Of a stretch of 64,000 nucleotides of DNA, positions 26,171-39,000 are shown piece after piece. This DNA is from Herbaspirillum sp. RV1423. GTDB taxonomy: Bacteria; Pseudomonadota; Gammaproteobacteria; Burkholderiales; Burkholderiaceae_D. The notes under the pieces are model-generated. The model did no database searches. It was not told where the DNA came from and saw only the letters and a list, made by a program, of their open reading frames with translations. The stretch is taken from assembly GCF_000577615.1 (NCBI RefSeq), contig NZ_CBXX010000007.1, forward strand, positions 163,602-227,601, read 5' to 3'. How positions within the stretch are numbered: position 1 is the first letter of the stretch; each line of letters starts with the position of its first letter. Both the position numbers and the translations under genes were made by a program.

Positions 26171-27406
26171 TCAAGCGGTTGCGCTTGCGGGCTGAATGCC
26201 ACGGCGAGGCAGGTTTTTCATGTTAGACGCGATTATAAGCCAGGTCAGTGTTGCCACAGCACACATTAAGAATACCGAGGGCGCGCCGGCGTATTGTTTC
26301 AGCCAGCCGCCGAGCGCGCCGCCGCAGAACAAACCCAGCGCCTGCAGAGTATTGTAGACGCCCAGCGCCGTGCCTTTGGCCGCTGCCGGGGCGATCCGCG
26401 ACACCAGCGACGGCTGGCAGGCTTCGAGGATATTGAACGCGATGAAGAAGGCGAACAGCAGGCATACCAGCGCCCACCAGTGCGCCGCGAAATGCGACAA
26501 GGTCACCCACATGCCGATCTGCACGACCAGCAACAAGGAAATGGCGGCGACGAAGACTTGTTTCATCATGCCGCGCTTTTCGCCGATGAATACGGGCGGC
26601 AACATGAAGACGAACGATGCCAGCACCACCGGCAGGTAAATTTTCCAGTGCTCGGCAACCGGCAGGCCGGCATATTGGACCAGCGCAGCCGGCAAGACCA
26701 CAAACATCGCCATCTGCGTCATGTGCAAGGCGAACACGCCGAAATTCAGGCGCATCAACTCGCCATGGCGCAGCACCTCGCCCCACGGCACGCGCCTGGC
26801 CTTGACCATCGGCGCATCCGGCACCACAAACAGGACGACGATGATGGCTGCCAGCGCCAGTACGCCGGTCAGCGAAAAAATCCCGTCCATGCCGATCAGC
26901 CGGTAGAGCACCGGCGACGCCACCAGAGACACGGCAAAGGTCAGGCCGATGGAGGCGCCGACCATCGCCATCGCTTTGGTGCGGTGTTCCTCGCGCGTCG
27001 AGTCGGCGATGAAGGCGGTCACTGCCGCCGAAATGGCGCCGGCACCCTGAATCGCCCGTCCGACGATCACCCAGGTGATGTCATGGGCCGCGGCAGCAAC
27101 GAAGGAGCCCAGCGCGAACAAAATCAATCCGATGACGATCACGCGCTTGCGGCCATATTTATCGGAAGCAATGCCGAACGGAATCTGGCCGAACGATTGC
27201 GCCAGGCCGTAGATGCCCATGGCCAGGCCGACCATGGCGACATTTTCTCCGCCCGATAAGCCTTTGGCGTGCACGGCAAATACCGGCAGGATCAGGAACA
27301 GTCCCAGCATGCGCAGGGCAAAAATCGATGCCAGCGATGCGCTGGCGCGGATTTCGGTGCCGGTCATGCCGGCTTTGGCTGCGGATTCGGGGGAGATAGC
27401 GTTCAT
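26171..27406 (-). CDS. MFS drug/metabolite exporter (YajR-like core)
   Basis: 411 residues, 12 predicted membrane helices. Motif A between helices 2 and 3 is intact (GIASDKYGRKRVIVIG), and motif C-like glycine-rich sequence lies in helix 5 (GASIGLTFAVSLVASPVL), typical of the DHA1 drug:H+ antiporter family. It resembles YajR without that protein's C-terminal ferredoxin-like domain. Substrate cannot be deduced. Lies directly upstream of ssb in a likely two-gene operon, divergent from the GT39 gene. Confidence 0.88.
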   Translation of the reverse strand: MNAISPESAAKAGMTGTEIRASASLASIFALRMLGLFLILPVFAVHAKGLSGGENVAMVGLAMGIYGLAQSFGQIPFGIASDKYGRKRVIVIGLILFALGSFVAAAAHDITWVIVGRAIQGAGAISAAVTAFIADSTREEHRTKAMAMVGASIGLTFAVSLVASPVLYRLIGMDGIFSLTGVLALAAIIVVLFVVPDAPMVKARRVPWGEVLRHGELMRLNFGVFALHMTQMAMFVVLPAALVQYAGLPVAEHWKIYLPVVLASFVFMLPPVFIGEKRGMMKQVFVAAISLLLVVQIGMWVTLSHFAAHWWALVCLLFAFFIAFNILEACQPSLVSRIAPAAAKGTALGVYNTLQALGLFCGGALGGWLKQYAGAPSVFLMCAVATLTWLIIASNMKNLPRRGIQPASATA

Positions 27407-27643
27407 GGGTAAGATAGCGTGGCTAAGCGCGCTGTCGAGCAGCGCCGGCGGGTATCCAAACCCGGTATGTTAGCAGCAATCAAAACGGCGATCGCTTTTT
27501 TCAGGTATGTTCAGGCGACAATGCCGCCTCCCCCCGAATTCGCCAGGACTTCATGTTTCGTTTTGTAACGCAATGTTTCTGAGGCGGCAATTATGTAACA
27601 ATGGGCGGTTACCCAATCCGGCCCATTGATTGCATTCAACCTT

Positions 27644-29398
27644 ATGCTTTCCCCCGTTCGCGCTCCCTACCTGACCACCTTCCAGCAGCACCTTACAGCG
27701 AGGATGGCGTGGCTGACATTGGCGGCCGTCGCGTGCGCATACTTGCTGCCTGGCATCTTCGGACATGGTCCGTGGAAACAGGACGAAGCCTACAGCTTCG
27801 GCATGATCCATCACATGCTGACGAGCGGCGAATATCTGGTGCCGACCAACGCCGGCGTCCCCTTCATGGAAAAGCCGCCGCTGTACTATTGGACCGCCCT
27901 CTTGTTCGCCAAGGCGCTGCATCCTTGGCTCAGTTATGCCGACGGCGCGCGCGCGACCTCGGTGTTCTTCATGCTGGTCGCCCTGCTGTTCATCGCGCGG
28001 ATTGCGCGCGCGGCGTGGAACGAGGACGGTTTCCTGAACGCGCGCGTGCTCGGCACGCTGGCCCTGTTCGCCGGCACGGTCGGCATGGTCAAACATGCGC
28101 ATGACATGTTCACCGATGTCGCCCTGGTGTGCGGCGGATCGATCGCCATGTATGGCTTGCTGCAAATCGCGCAGAACGAACAGAACAAGACGCCGAAGCT
28201 GGCGGCCGCGATATGGTTCGGCTTGGGCGTCGGCATTGCCGAGATGTCCAAGGGCTTGTTTGTTCCCATCATTTACGCCGCAACCGCTCTCTGCGTCGCC
28301 GCCATGGTGCCAGCGTGCCGCTCGCGATCCTATCTGTATATGATCGGTGCGGCCATCTTGGTGTCGCTGCCGTTCTTCGTGATCTGGCCGCTGCTGCTGG
28401 CGCAACACTCGCTGCCGCTGTTCATGGAATGGTTCTGGGACAACAACGTCGGACGTTTCTTCGGTTTTTCCGTGAAAAAACTGGGTTCGGGCAATGATCA
28501 TGCCGTCATTTTCCGCGCCCTATCGGGTTTCGCCTTGCCTGGCGCGCCGCTGGCGGCGTTCGCGATCGTGACCGGCGACTGGCGCAAGATGAACCGGCCG
28601 CGCATTGCCGTGCCTCTGTCGTTCACGCTGATTTGCGTAGTCCTCCTGCTGGTGTCGGCCACGGCGCGCCAGTTGTACCTGCTGCCGCTGATCCTGCCTT
28701 TATGCATGCTGGGCTCTCGTGCGATCGATCGCCTGCCGGACTCTCTGCACGCCGGCTGGGATTGGTTGGCGCGTTTGTTTTTTGGTGCGGCAACTGCGTT
28801 TATCTGGATGGCATACGCCATTTCCACCGGTCCTGTCGAACAACATGATCTTCTTTCGCCTCTTGCGAAATGGCTGCCGATCGACTATGTCTCGCCCTTG
28901 CAGCCGCTGGCGTTGACGACGGCCGCCCTGCTGACGCTGAGCTGGCTGCTGTGCCTGCCGCGCCTGAAGCAATTCGGAAAATGGCGCGGCGCCGGTAGCT
29001 GGTTTGCCGGCATCACGATGACGTGGGGCGTTGCTTACACACTATTGCTGCCGTGGGCCGACCACGCCAAGAGTTATGAATTCGTCTACGAACGCCTGTC
29101 GGCCGAGCTGCTTCCTGCATGGCGCGAGGGCGATTGCATGGCCAGCATCGGGCTGGGGGAATCGGAAGCGCCCACCTTGTACTACTACACGGGCATCCTG
29201 CACCAGCCGGTGAACGCTGCGCAGAATACCGATTGCCGCTGGGTGATCGTGCAGTCGCCGTTCGGCACCGGTTTGCCTGCAGGCGGCTGGAAGCCCTTCT
29301 GGACAGGTTCGCGTGACGGCGACGACAAACAGACATTCACCGTCTACGAGCGCAGCGCGCCGGCCGCCGCCGGCTCAGCCGCAAATGGTGACTCCTGA
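27644..29398 (+). CDS. GT39/ArnT-like membrane glycosyltransferase
   Basis: 584 residues from the ATG at 27644; a TTG at 27626 is the alternative, and neither has a strong ribosome-binding site. PMT/ArnT superfamily: about 11-12 membrane helices, first periplasmic loop with the acidic catalytic pair [12 protein letters not shown], then the signature [14 protein letters not shown]. Members move a sugar from a polyprenyl-phosphate carrier to a protein or lipid A on the periplasmic side. The acceptor is unknown; no other arn genes are nearby. Confidence 0.87.
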   Translation: MLSPVRAPYLTTFQQHLTARMAWLTLAAVACAYLLPGIFGHGPWKQDEAYSFGMIHHMLTSGEYLVPTNAGVPFMEKPPLYYWTALLFAKALHPWLSYADGARATSVFFMLVALLFIARIARAAWNEDGFLNARVLGTLALFAGTVGMVKHAHDMFTDVALVCGGSIAMYGLLQIAQNEQNKTPKLAAAIWFGLGVGIAEMSKGLFVPIIYAATALCVAAMVPACRSRSYLYMIGAAILVSLPFFVIWPLLLAQHSLPLFMEWFWDNNVGRFFGFSVKKLGSGNDHAVIFRALSGFALPGAPLAAFAIVTGDWRKMNRPRIAVPLSFTLICVVLLLVSATARQLYLLPLILPLCMLGSRAIDRLPDSLHAGWDWLARLFFGAATAFIWMAYAISTGPVEQHDLLSPLAKWLPIDYVSPLQPLALTTAALLTLSWLLCLPRLKQFGKWRGAGSWFAGITMTWGVAYTLLLPWADHAKSYEFVYERLSAELLPAWREGDCMASIGLGESEAPTLYYYTGILHQPVNAAQNTDCRWVIVQSPFGTGLPAGGWKPFWTGSRDGDDKQTFTVYERSAPAAAGSAANGDS

Positions 29399-29470
29399 TA
29401 TAGTAATAGGTTGATCCTCCATTCGATGTTCATATGAACCTCTGATGGAAAACTTACGCTGAAGGCATCC

Positions 29471-32326
<2,856 letters not shown>

Positions 32327-32349
32327 GAAAGAAGGAATAAGAAAGCGCC

Positions 32350-33114
32350 ATGGAAAACCAACTTTCCTCAGCCCAGATTGCCGCCTTCCGGCACGATGGC
32401 TACCTGCTGCTCAAAGGCTTCGTTCCCGCGGCGGCTTGCGACGACATGCTGGCCGTCGCGCGCGAACATGTGCAGCAGGCCGTCGCGCCGCTCGAATATG
32501 AAGCCGAAGTCGGCTACGAGGGCGCGCCGGCTTCGCTGGACGCGCCGGGCGGCCGCACGGCGCGGCGTTTGCGCGCGGCATGGCAGCGCGACGCGCATTT
32601 TCGCGCCTGGGCGTCCGATCCTCGGCTGGTGGCGGCGCTGCACCAGTTGTTTGCCGAGCCGGTCTGCGTCACGCTGGCGCATCACAATTGCGTGATGACC
32701 AAACATCCGACCTTCGGCACTGCCACCGGCTGGCATCGCGACATCCGCTACTGGTCGTTTCCGCGCAATGAACTGATTTCGGTCTGGCTGGCGCTGGGTC
32801 CGGAACATGTCGACAATGGCGGCCTGCAATTCATCCCCGGTTCGCAGCGGCTGCAATTACAGCCGGAACAGATGGACGAACTCGATTTCCTGCGCCCGGA
32901 AATGCCGGCCAATCAGGCATTGTTTGCGCAGGGCATTTCGCTGCCGCTGGACAAAGGCGACGTGGTGCTGTTCCACAGCGGCCTGTTCCACGCCGCCGGC
33001 AGGAACAACTCCGACCAGGTCAAGGCTTCGGTCGTATTCGCCTACCATGGCCAGAGCAACCCGCCGACGCCGGGAACGCGCTCGGCGGCATCGGACGACA
33101 TCCTGCTGGACTGA
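32350..33114 (+). CDS. Phytanoyl-CoA dioxygenase (PhyH) family protein
   Basis: 254 residues, 23 bp after uvrA and sharing its terminator, so co-transcribed. Double-stranded beta-helix Fe(II)/2-oxoglutarate oxygenase: facial-triad HxD in TGWHRDIRYWS and distal His in VVLFHSGLFHAAGRN, followed by the co-substrate-binding region. Substrate unknown. Such genes linked to uvrA are common in Burkholderiales, but no repair role has been shown to my knowledge. Confidence 0.88.
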   Translation: MENQLSSAQIAAFRHDGYLLLKGFVPAAACDDMLAVAREHVQQAVAPLEYEAEVGYEGAPASLDAPGGRTARRLRAAWQRDAHFRAWASDPRLVAALHQLFAEPVCVTLAHHNCVMTKHPTFGTATGWHRDIRYWSFPRNELISVWLALGPEHVDNGGLQFIPGSQRLQLQPEQMDELDFLRPEMPANQALFAQGISLPLDKGDVVLFHSGLFHAAGRNNSDQVKASVVFAYHGQSNPPTPGTRSAASDDILLD

Positions 33115-33131
33115 GGAACTCCCCAAAAGAT

Positions 33132-33169
33132 AAAAAAGGGTATTGCCAGCGATGGCGATACCCTTTTTT
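33132..33169. terminator. Bidirectional rho-independent terminator
   Basis: Stem GGGTATTGCCA / TGGCGATACCC with a GCGA loop, flanked by an A-run on the left and a T-run on the right. It serves the uvrA-PhyH operon and the convergent chemoreceptor gene. Confidence 0.92.
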
Positions 33170-33197
33170 CATGCCGGCGCCGCTGCGCGCAATCGGA

Positions 33198-34931
33198 TCA
33201 GAATTGTTCCCAATCGCCGTCGTCGCCAGGCTTGCCGGCTGCGCTCGCCGCCAATGCAGGTGCCGGTGCAGCCGCCGGTTTGGGTGGCTGCTTGGCAGCG
33301 GCTTTTTTCACCGCCGGCGATGCGGTCGCGGCCGTCGGGCGCGGCGTGATGCCCATCGTCCTGCCCGGAGCCGCGGCAACCTGGCGACTGCCATCGAGCT
33401 TGAACACGCTGACCGCCTGCGCCAGACGCTGGGCCTGGTCCTGCAGGGATTGTGCGGCGGCGGCGGCTTGCTCCACCAGCGCCGCATTCTGCTGCGTCGT
33501 TTCGTCCATCTGCGTGATGGCGCGATTGACTTCTTCGATGCCCGAACTCTGCTCCTGGCTGGCAGCCGTAATTTCACCCACGACATCGGTCACGTGCTTG
33601 ACGCTGGAGACGACTCCATCCATGGTGACGCCGGCTTGCTCGACCAGCTTGCTGCCTTCGCCGACTTTTTGCACCGAGTCGTCGATGAGTGTCTTGATTT
33701 CCTTGGCAGCAGCGGCGCTGCGTTGCGCAAGGCTGCGCACTTCCGACGCCACGACTGCGAAACCGCGGCCCTGTTCGCCGGCGCGCGCCGCTTCCACCGC
33801 CGCATTCAGGGCGAGGATGTTGGTCTGGAACGCAATGCCGTCGATCACGCTGATGATGTCGACGATTTTCTTCGACGAATCATTGATGTTGTTCATCGTC
33901 ACCACCACCTTGCTGACGACATCGCCGCCTTCGATTGCGATCTGCGACGCGGAAGCTGCGAGTTGGTTGGCCTGGCGGGCGTTATCGGCATTTTGCTTCA
34001 CGGTCGAGGTCAGTTCTTCCATTGCCGAAGCGGTCTCTTCCAGCGAGCCGGCCTGGCTTTCGGTGCGCGCCGACAAATCCAGATTGCCGGAGGCGATTTC
34101 ACTTGAGGCCGTCGCGATGGTGTCCGTGCTGACGCGCACTTCGCCGACGATTTGCTGGAGACGGCCGTTCATGGTCCGCAAGGCTTCCATCAACTGCCCG
34201 GCTTCATCGCGCGAATGCACTTCGATAGACTGAGTCAGATCACCGTCGGCAACGCCACGGGCTACCTTGACGGCTTTGTTGAGCGGACCGGAAATAGCAC
34301 GCACCAGCCAGATGCCTATGATCGCCGCCACCGACAAGCCAACCGCAATGGCCGCGATCGTCATCGTCAGGAAAGTCCGGTAACGCGCCTGCGATTCGTC
34401 ATAGAGCTGCTTGCCGACATCCTGCTGCAACGTGGTCAGCTTGCTCATGGTGACGTTGAGTTGCTTGAACAATTCCAGCATCTTTCCATTGTACAAGTCG
34501 GTTGCCCCCTGAAGATTCCGGTTACGCAGCGCCTCGATCGCCGGCTTGACGCCTTCGACCACAAACTTTTTGTTTTGTGCACCGAATTGCGCCGCAAGCT
34601 TCGTTTCCTCGGGTGTGAGATAAGTGGCGAGATATTCCCCCCAAACTTTTTCTCCGTCCGCCAACTTCTTCACCAGGTTATCCATACTCTTGTCGATCTC
34701 TCCCGAATCGCCGACGATGGCGCTGGAAATCGTATAGCGCCCGGCATTGACGGCATCGGTCACTTGCAACAACTGTCCCAGTGCCACCAGCCGATCCTCG
34801 TAGAGCGATTGCATCGCGGTATTGGTTTGCTGCAGGCTGACAATACCGACGATGCCAAATAGCGCCAGCAGAACCGAGAGAAAGCTGACAACGAAAATCA
34901 GGCGCGCCTTGATGGAGAGATTCTTGAACAT
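33198..34931 (-). CDS. Methyl-accepting chemotaxis protein with C-terminal CheR-tether pentapeptide
   Basis: 577 residues from the ATG at 34931, six bases after GGAAGGAG. Membrane helix 1 about 12-32, periplasmic four-helix-bundle ligand domain to about 188, membrane helix 2 (AIAVGLSVAAIIGIWLV), HAMP, then the signalling hairpin with tip EVRSLAQRSAAAAKEIKTLI. After a Pro/Ala linker the protein ends DWEQF, matching the xWxxF pentapeptide that docks CheR/CheB in high-abundance receptors such as Tar (NWETF). Ligand unknown. No che genes nearby. Confidence 0.93.
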   Translation of the reverse strand: MFKNLSIKARLIFVVSFLSVLLALFGIVGIVSLQQTNTAMQSLYEDRLVALGQLLQVTDAVNAGRYTISSAIVGDSGEIDKSMDNLVKKLADGEKVWGEYLATYLTPEETKLAAQFGAQNKKFVVEGVKPAIEALRNRNLQGATDLYNGKMLELFKQLNVTMSKLTTLQQDVGKQLYDESQARYRTFLTMTIAAIAVGLSVAAIIGIWLVRAISGPLNKAVKVARGVADGDLTQSIEVHSRDEAGQLMEALRTMNGRLQQIVGEVRVSTDTIATASSEIASGNLDLSARTESQAGSLEETASAMEELTSTVKQNADNARQANQLAASASQIAIEGGDVVSKVVVTMNNINDSSKKIVDIISVIDGIAFQTNILALNAAVEAARAGEQGRGFAVVASEVRSLAQRSAAAAKEIKTLIDDSVQKVGEGSKLVEQAGVTMDGVVSSVKHVTDVVGEITAASQEQSSGIEEVNRAITQMDETTQQNAALVEQAAAAAQSLQDQAQRLAQAVSVFKLDGSRQVAAAPGRTMGITPRPTAATASPAVKKAAAKQPPKPAAAPAPALAASAAGKPGDDGDWEQF

Positions 34932-35203
34932 GGAAACTCCTTCCGAATGGCAGGACAAACACGTTGCGTAGGAGATCAGTGTCCGAGCATTTGTCGCAGG
35001 AAGATACTCGGAATAGAGCCCTGCCGGGGTCGCATTTCAACGAATTGACGGCCACGGTCCCATCTATGGATCAAACGGCAGGAGAATCATCGCAGCGAGA
35101 TTGCCTATGAGCACTAATGAACACCACTCTGTCAGGTTCCTGAAAGGTCGCCTGTTGTTGCACAACATCGGCGACAGGCCGTTAATGCGTCTGATGATTT
35201 GGA

Positions 35204-37192
35204 CTACTTCTTCAGCAAACGTTTTTCGGCGCGCAGTATGTTTTCGCCGGTCCCCCGCAAGACCACAATGTCGCCGGCTTGCAGGATCGTGTCGGGAGTG
35301 AAGTCGATGCGCAGCTTGCCGCGCCTGAGCATGGTGACGTCGGTATCGAACTGTTCCAGAGCAACCTGATACAGCGTCTTGCCGATGGCGCCGGCGCTCT
35401 CGTCAAGCGCGACCGATTGCAGGCGCACGTTCAGATTGTCATTGTCTTCAGGCACATCCGAGGCGCCGTGGAAGTAACCACGCAGGGAGGTGTAGCGCTC
35501 GTCGCGCGCACTTTGCACGCGATGCACGACCCGGCGCAACGGCACGCCCAGCATCACCAACGCATGCGACGCCAGCATCAGGCTGCCTTCCAGCGCCTCC
35601 GGCACGACTTCGGTGGCGCCGGCGGCGAGCAGTTTCTCAAGGTCGGCGTCGTCGTGACTGCGCACAATGACCGGCAAGGTCGGCGCCAGTTCGCCGGCAT
35701 GATGCAGCACCTTCAGCGCCGATGGCGTACTGGCATAGGTCACCACCAGCGCGGCGGCGCGATGGATGCCTGCGGCCACCAGACTTTCGCGGCGGGCAGC
35801 GTCGCCATAGGAAACGTTGGCGCCGGCGACGCGGGTATCGTGCACCAGTTCGGGATCGAGTTCCAGCGCGTGATAGGGAATGCCTTCTTCGTCGAGCAGC
35901 TTGGCCAGGCTCTGTCCGCTGCGGCCGAAGCCGGCGATGATGACGTGCTTCTGGCTCGACATGGTTCGCGTGGCCAGTTGCGTGAGCGCCAGCGATTGCA
36001 GCATCCATTCGTTGGACGACAGCTTCATGACGATGGCATCGGATTTGGCGATGATAAAAGGCGCCGCCAGCATCGACAACACCATCGACGCCAGGATCAC
36101 CTGTATCAGCATGGGATCCATCAATTGCAGCCCGCCCGCCTGGTTCAGCAGCACGAAGCCGAATTCGCCGGCCTGCGCCAGCGCCAGACCGGTACGCAGG
36201 GCAACGCCGGTGGATGAGCCGAACAGCTTCGCCAGCGCGGCAATCAACGTGAACTTCAGCGATACCGGGCCGATCAGCAGGAACAGGACCAGCCACCAGT
36301 GTTCCAGCACCAGATGCACATTGAGCAACATGCCGATGGTGATGAAGAACAATCCCAGCAGGACGTCGCGGAAGGACTTGATGTCTTCTTCCACCTGATG
36401 CTTGTATTCAGTCTCGGAAATCAGCATGCCTGCGATGAAGGCGCCCAGCGCCAGCGACAGGCCGGCTTTTTCGGTAATCCAGGCGGCGCCCAGCGTGATC
36501 ATCAGCAGGTTCAGCATGAACAGTTCCTGCGAGCGTCGCTTGACGACGATCTGGAACCAACTGCGCATGAGCTTATGGCCGAAGAACAGCAGCAAGGCCA
36601 GCACCACCAGCGCTTTGGTGGAAGCCCAGGCCAGCGTCACGACCAGGTTGCCGGAATTCTTGGCCAGTGCGGGCACCACGATCAGCAACGGCACCAGCGC
36701 CAGGTCCTGGAACAGCAAGATGCCGAGGATGCGGCGGCCGTGTTCGGTTTCCAGTTCCAGCCGCTCGGTCAGCAGTTTGGAAACGATTGCGGTGGACGAC
36801 ATCGCCAGTGCTCCGCCCAGTGCGAAAGCAGCCGGCCAACTGATGCTGTGCATTTGCGGCAGGATGTAGGCCGCACTCCAGCCGAACACCATCGCCACGG
36901 CAATCGTCCCCAGCACCTGCGCCACGCCAAGGCCGAAGACGATATTGCGCATGGAAGACAATTTGGGCAGGGAGAATTCCAGCCCGATCGAAAACATCAG
37001 GAAGACCACGCCGAACTCCGCCAGCGCATGCGTGGTTTCATTGTCCTCGGCAAAGCCCAGTCCGTGCGGACCGATGATGATGCCGACCACCAGATAACCC
37101 AGCATCGGCGGCAAATGCAGCATTCGAAATGCGACAACGCCAAGTACCGCGGCGCCAAGTAGAAAAAGAGTGAGCTCTAGTCCTGAAAACAT
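35204..37192 (-). CDS. CPA2-family cation:proton antiporter with RCK domains (KefB/C-like)
   Basis: 662 residues from the ATG at 37192; the longer frame to 37309 adds 39 residues without a ribosome-binding site. N-terminal Na+/H+-exchanger domain with about 12 helices (about 1-380). TrkA-N Rossmann domain from HVIIAGFGRSGQSLAKLL (about 415), where KefB/C bind glutathione/NADH. C-terminal TrkA-C domain (about 575-660). Probably a K+ efflux system used in electrophile or pH stress. KefF/KefG partners are not adjacent. Confidence 0.9.
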   Translation of the reverse strand: MFSGLELTLFLLGAAVLGVVAFRMLHLPPMLGYLVVGIIIGPHGLGFAEDNETTHALAEFGVVFLMFSIGLEFSLPKLSSMRNIVFGLGVAQVLGTIAVAMVFGWSAAYILPQMHSISWPAAFALGGALAMSSTAIVSKLLTERLELETEHGRRILGILLFQDLALVPLLIVVPALAKNSGNLVVTLAWASTKALVVLALLLFFGHKLMRSWFQIVVKRRSQELFMLNLLMITLGAAWITEKAGLSLALGAFIAGMLISETEYKHQVEEDIKSFRDVLLGLFFITIGMLLNVHLVLEHWWLVLFLLIGPVSLKFTLIAALAKLFGSSTGVALRTGLALAQAGEFGFVLLNQAGGLQLMDPMLIQVILASMVLSMLAAPFIIAKSDAIVMKLSSNEWMLQSLALTQLATRTMSSQKHVIIAGFGRSGQSLAKLLDEEGIPYHALELDPELVHDTRVAGANVSYGDAARRESLVAAGIHRAAALVVTYASTPSALKVLHHAGELAPTLPVIVRSHDDADLEKLLAAGATEVVPEALEGSLMLASHALVMLGVPLRRVVHRVQSARDERYTSLRGYFHGASDVPEDNDNLNVRLQSVALDESAGAIGKTLYQVALEQFDTDVTMLRRGKLRIDFTPDTILQAGDIVVLRGTGENILRAEKRLLKK

Positions 37193-37408
37193 GTAGTTGA
37201 AAACGAAGCAATTCTTATAAATGGAGGCCGCAGGGCCTGTTAAGCCAGAATCATGCCCGCCGCCAAGGATTCCGGACGGTATGGCGCCGCTGCAGGCACT
37301 GTTTCCCAAGGCTCCGACATCCCCGGCGGCGCGGCCGGATCAGCGGCTGGACATCCCTGGCGCTACACGAGGTTACATCTGGCAAGTTTTTTGCTTTCGT
37401 AATTCGTT

Positions 37409-37414
37409 TATACT
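37409..37414 (+). promoter_or_regulatory. -10 element directly in front of kdsD
   Basis: TATACT, one mismatch to TATAAT, ends six bases before the kdsD ATG. The predicted transcription start would coincide with the start codon. No good -35 hexamer is seen. Confidence 0.45.
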
Positions 37415-37420
37415 TCGGTA

Positions 37421-38449
37421 ATGAGTGTAACCGAACCTAAAATCTTGCCAAAAGCTTTTTCTACCGAACGCGCGCAGCGCGCGTTGAGTCTCGCCCGTCA
37501 AACCCTGCAGATCGAAGCCGACGCCATCCTGGCCCTGAAAGCGCGCATGTCCGACGCCGCGTCCGAGCCGCTGGCCCGCGCCGTGGGCATCTTGCTGGAA
37601 TGCAAGGGCCGCGTGGTGGTTTCCGGCATCGGCAAATCCGGCCACATCGCCCGCAAGATCGCGGCGACTTTCGCTTCCACCGGCACGCCGGCGCTGTTCA
37701 TGCATCCGGCCGAAGCCGCGCATGGCGACCTCGGCATGGTTACGCCCAACGATGTGTTCATCGCCATTTCGAATTCCGGCGAAACAGCGGAGTTGATGGC
37801 GATCGTGCCGATCATCAAACGCATGGGCGCCTACCTGATCGCCATGACCGGCAACGACGAGTCCAGCCTGGCGCTGCTGTCGGCAATCCACCTCAACGTC
37901 GGCGTCGCCAAGGAAGCCTGCACCCTGAACCTGGCCCCCACCGCCAGCACCACCGCCACGCTGGCGATGGGCGATGCGTTGGCGGTGTCGCTGCTGGATG
38001 CGCGCGGCTTCATGGAAGAAGACTTCGCCCGTTCGCACCCTGGCGGTGCATTAGGTCGCCGCCTGCTGACCCACGTGCGCGACGTCATGCGCACCGGCGA
38101 CGCCATCCCGGCGGTCAGGCCGGACGTCTCGCTGTCGACGGCGCTGATGGAAATCACGCGCAAGGGCATGGCGATGACCGCCGTGGTCGACGACGACAAC
38201 CGTCCGATCGGTGTGTTCACCGACGGCGACTTGCGCCGCCTGCTGGAACGCGGCGGCGATTTCATGAAATTTTCGATTGCCGACGTCATGCATCGCGGCC
38301 CGCGCACCATCAATCCCGACCAGTTGGCGGTCGACGCCGTCGAACTGATGGAAGAATTCCGCATCAACCAGGTCCTCGTCGCCGATGCCCAAGGCAGGCT
38401 GGTCGGCGCATTGCACATCCATGACCTGACCCGCGCCAAGGTGATCTGA
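37421..38449 (+). CDS. kdsD: D-arabinose-5-phosphate isomerase
   Basis: 342 residues. SIS sugar-isomerase domain (about 45-190) with VVVSGIGKSGHIARKIAATFASTGTP and HPAEAAHGDLGMV, then two CBS repeats to the end (FTDGDLRRLLERG, HIHDLTRAKVI). It converts ribulose-5-phosphate to arabinose-5-phosphate, the first committed step to Kdo for lipopolysaccharide. First gene of the kdsD-kdsC-lptC-lptA-lptB-rpoN operon. No Shine-Dalgarno sequence precedes the ATG; see the -10 element. Confidence 0.96.
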   Translation: MSVTEPKILPKAFSTERAQRALSLARQTLQIEADAILALKARMSDAASEPLARAVGILLECKGRVVVSGIGKSGHIARKIAATFASTGTPALFMHPAEAAHGDLGMVTPNDVFIAISNSGETAELMAIVPIIKRMGAYLIAMTGNDESSLALLSAIHLNVGVAKEACTLNLAPTASTTATLAMGDALAVSLLDARGFMEEDFARSHPGGALGRRLLTHVRDVMRTGDAIPAVRPDVSLSTALMEITRKGMAMTAVVDDDNRPIGVFTDGDLRRLLERGGDFMKFSIADVMHRGPRTINPDQLAVDAVELMEEFRINQVLVADAQGRLVGALHIHDLTRAKVI

Positions 38450-39000
38450 TGGCAGACCGATTCAGCACGGCCAGCGCCGCCGCGATTGCCAAAGCCGCAC
38501 AAGTGCGGCTGATGATTTTCGACGTCGACGGCGTGCTCACCGACGGCGGCTTGTATTACGGCGCGGACGGCGAGCCGGTAAAACGCTTCAACGCGCTGGA
38601 CGGCCACGGCATCAAGATGCTGCAGCAATACGGCGGCGTCGCCACGGCCATCATCACCGCCCGCCAGTCGCCGATCGTACTGCGCCGTGCCCGGGACCTG
38701 GGCATCGCCCACGTGTTCCAGGGCGTGCATGACAAGCGCGTCGCCTTTGCCCAGTTGCTGGAACAGACCGGCGTCGCGGCTTGCGCGTGCGGCTACCTCG
38801 GCGACGACGTGATCGACTTGCCGGTCATGACCAAGGTCGGCTTCACCGCCTGCGTCGCCAACGGCCATCACGACGTCAGGCAGCGCGTCGATTACATCAC
38901 AGAAGGCTGCGGCGGCAATGGCGCCGCGCGCGAGATCTGCGATTTCATCCTGACGGTGCAGGGTCATTACGAAACGGCGCTGGCCGGCTACCTGGCATGA
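38449..39000 (+). CDS. kdsC: 3-deoxy-D-manno-octulosonate 8-phosphate phosphatase
   Basis: 183 residues, HAD superfamily C0 type without a cap. Nucleophile motif MIFDVDGVLTDGGLYY (about 23-38), motif II in AIITAR, motif III/IV in YLGDDVIDLPVM. It hydrolyses Kdo-8-phosphate. Start overlaps the kdsD stop by one base (TGATG), giving translational coupling. Confidence 0.96.
   Translation: MADRFSTASAAAIAKAAQVRLMIFDVDGVLTDGGLYYGADGEPVKRFNALDGHGIKMLQQYGGVATAIITARQSPIVLRRARDLGIAHVFQGVHDKRVAFAQLLEQTGVAACACGYLGDDVIDLPVMTKVGFTACVANGHHDVRQRVDYITEGCGGNGAAREICDFILTVQGHYETALAGYLA

Noticed and set aside
26294..27259. 321-codon plus-strand frame opposite the MFS gene
   Set aside because: His/Arg/Gln-rich shadow of membrane-helix codons; no start signal.
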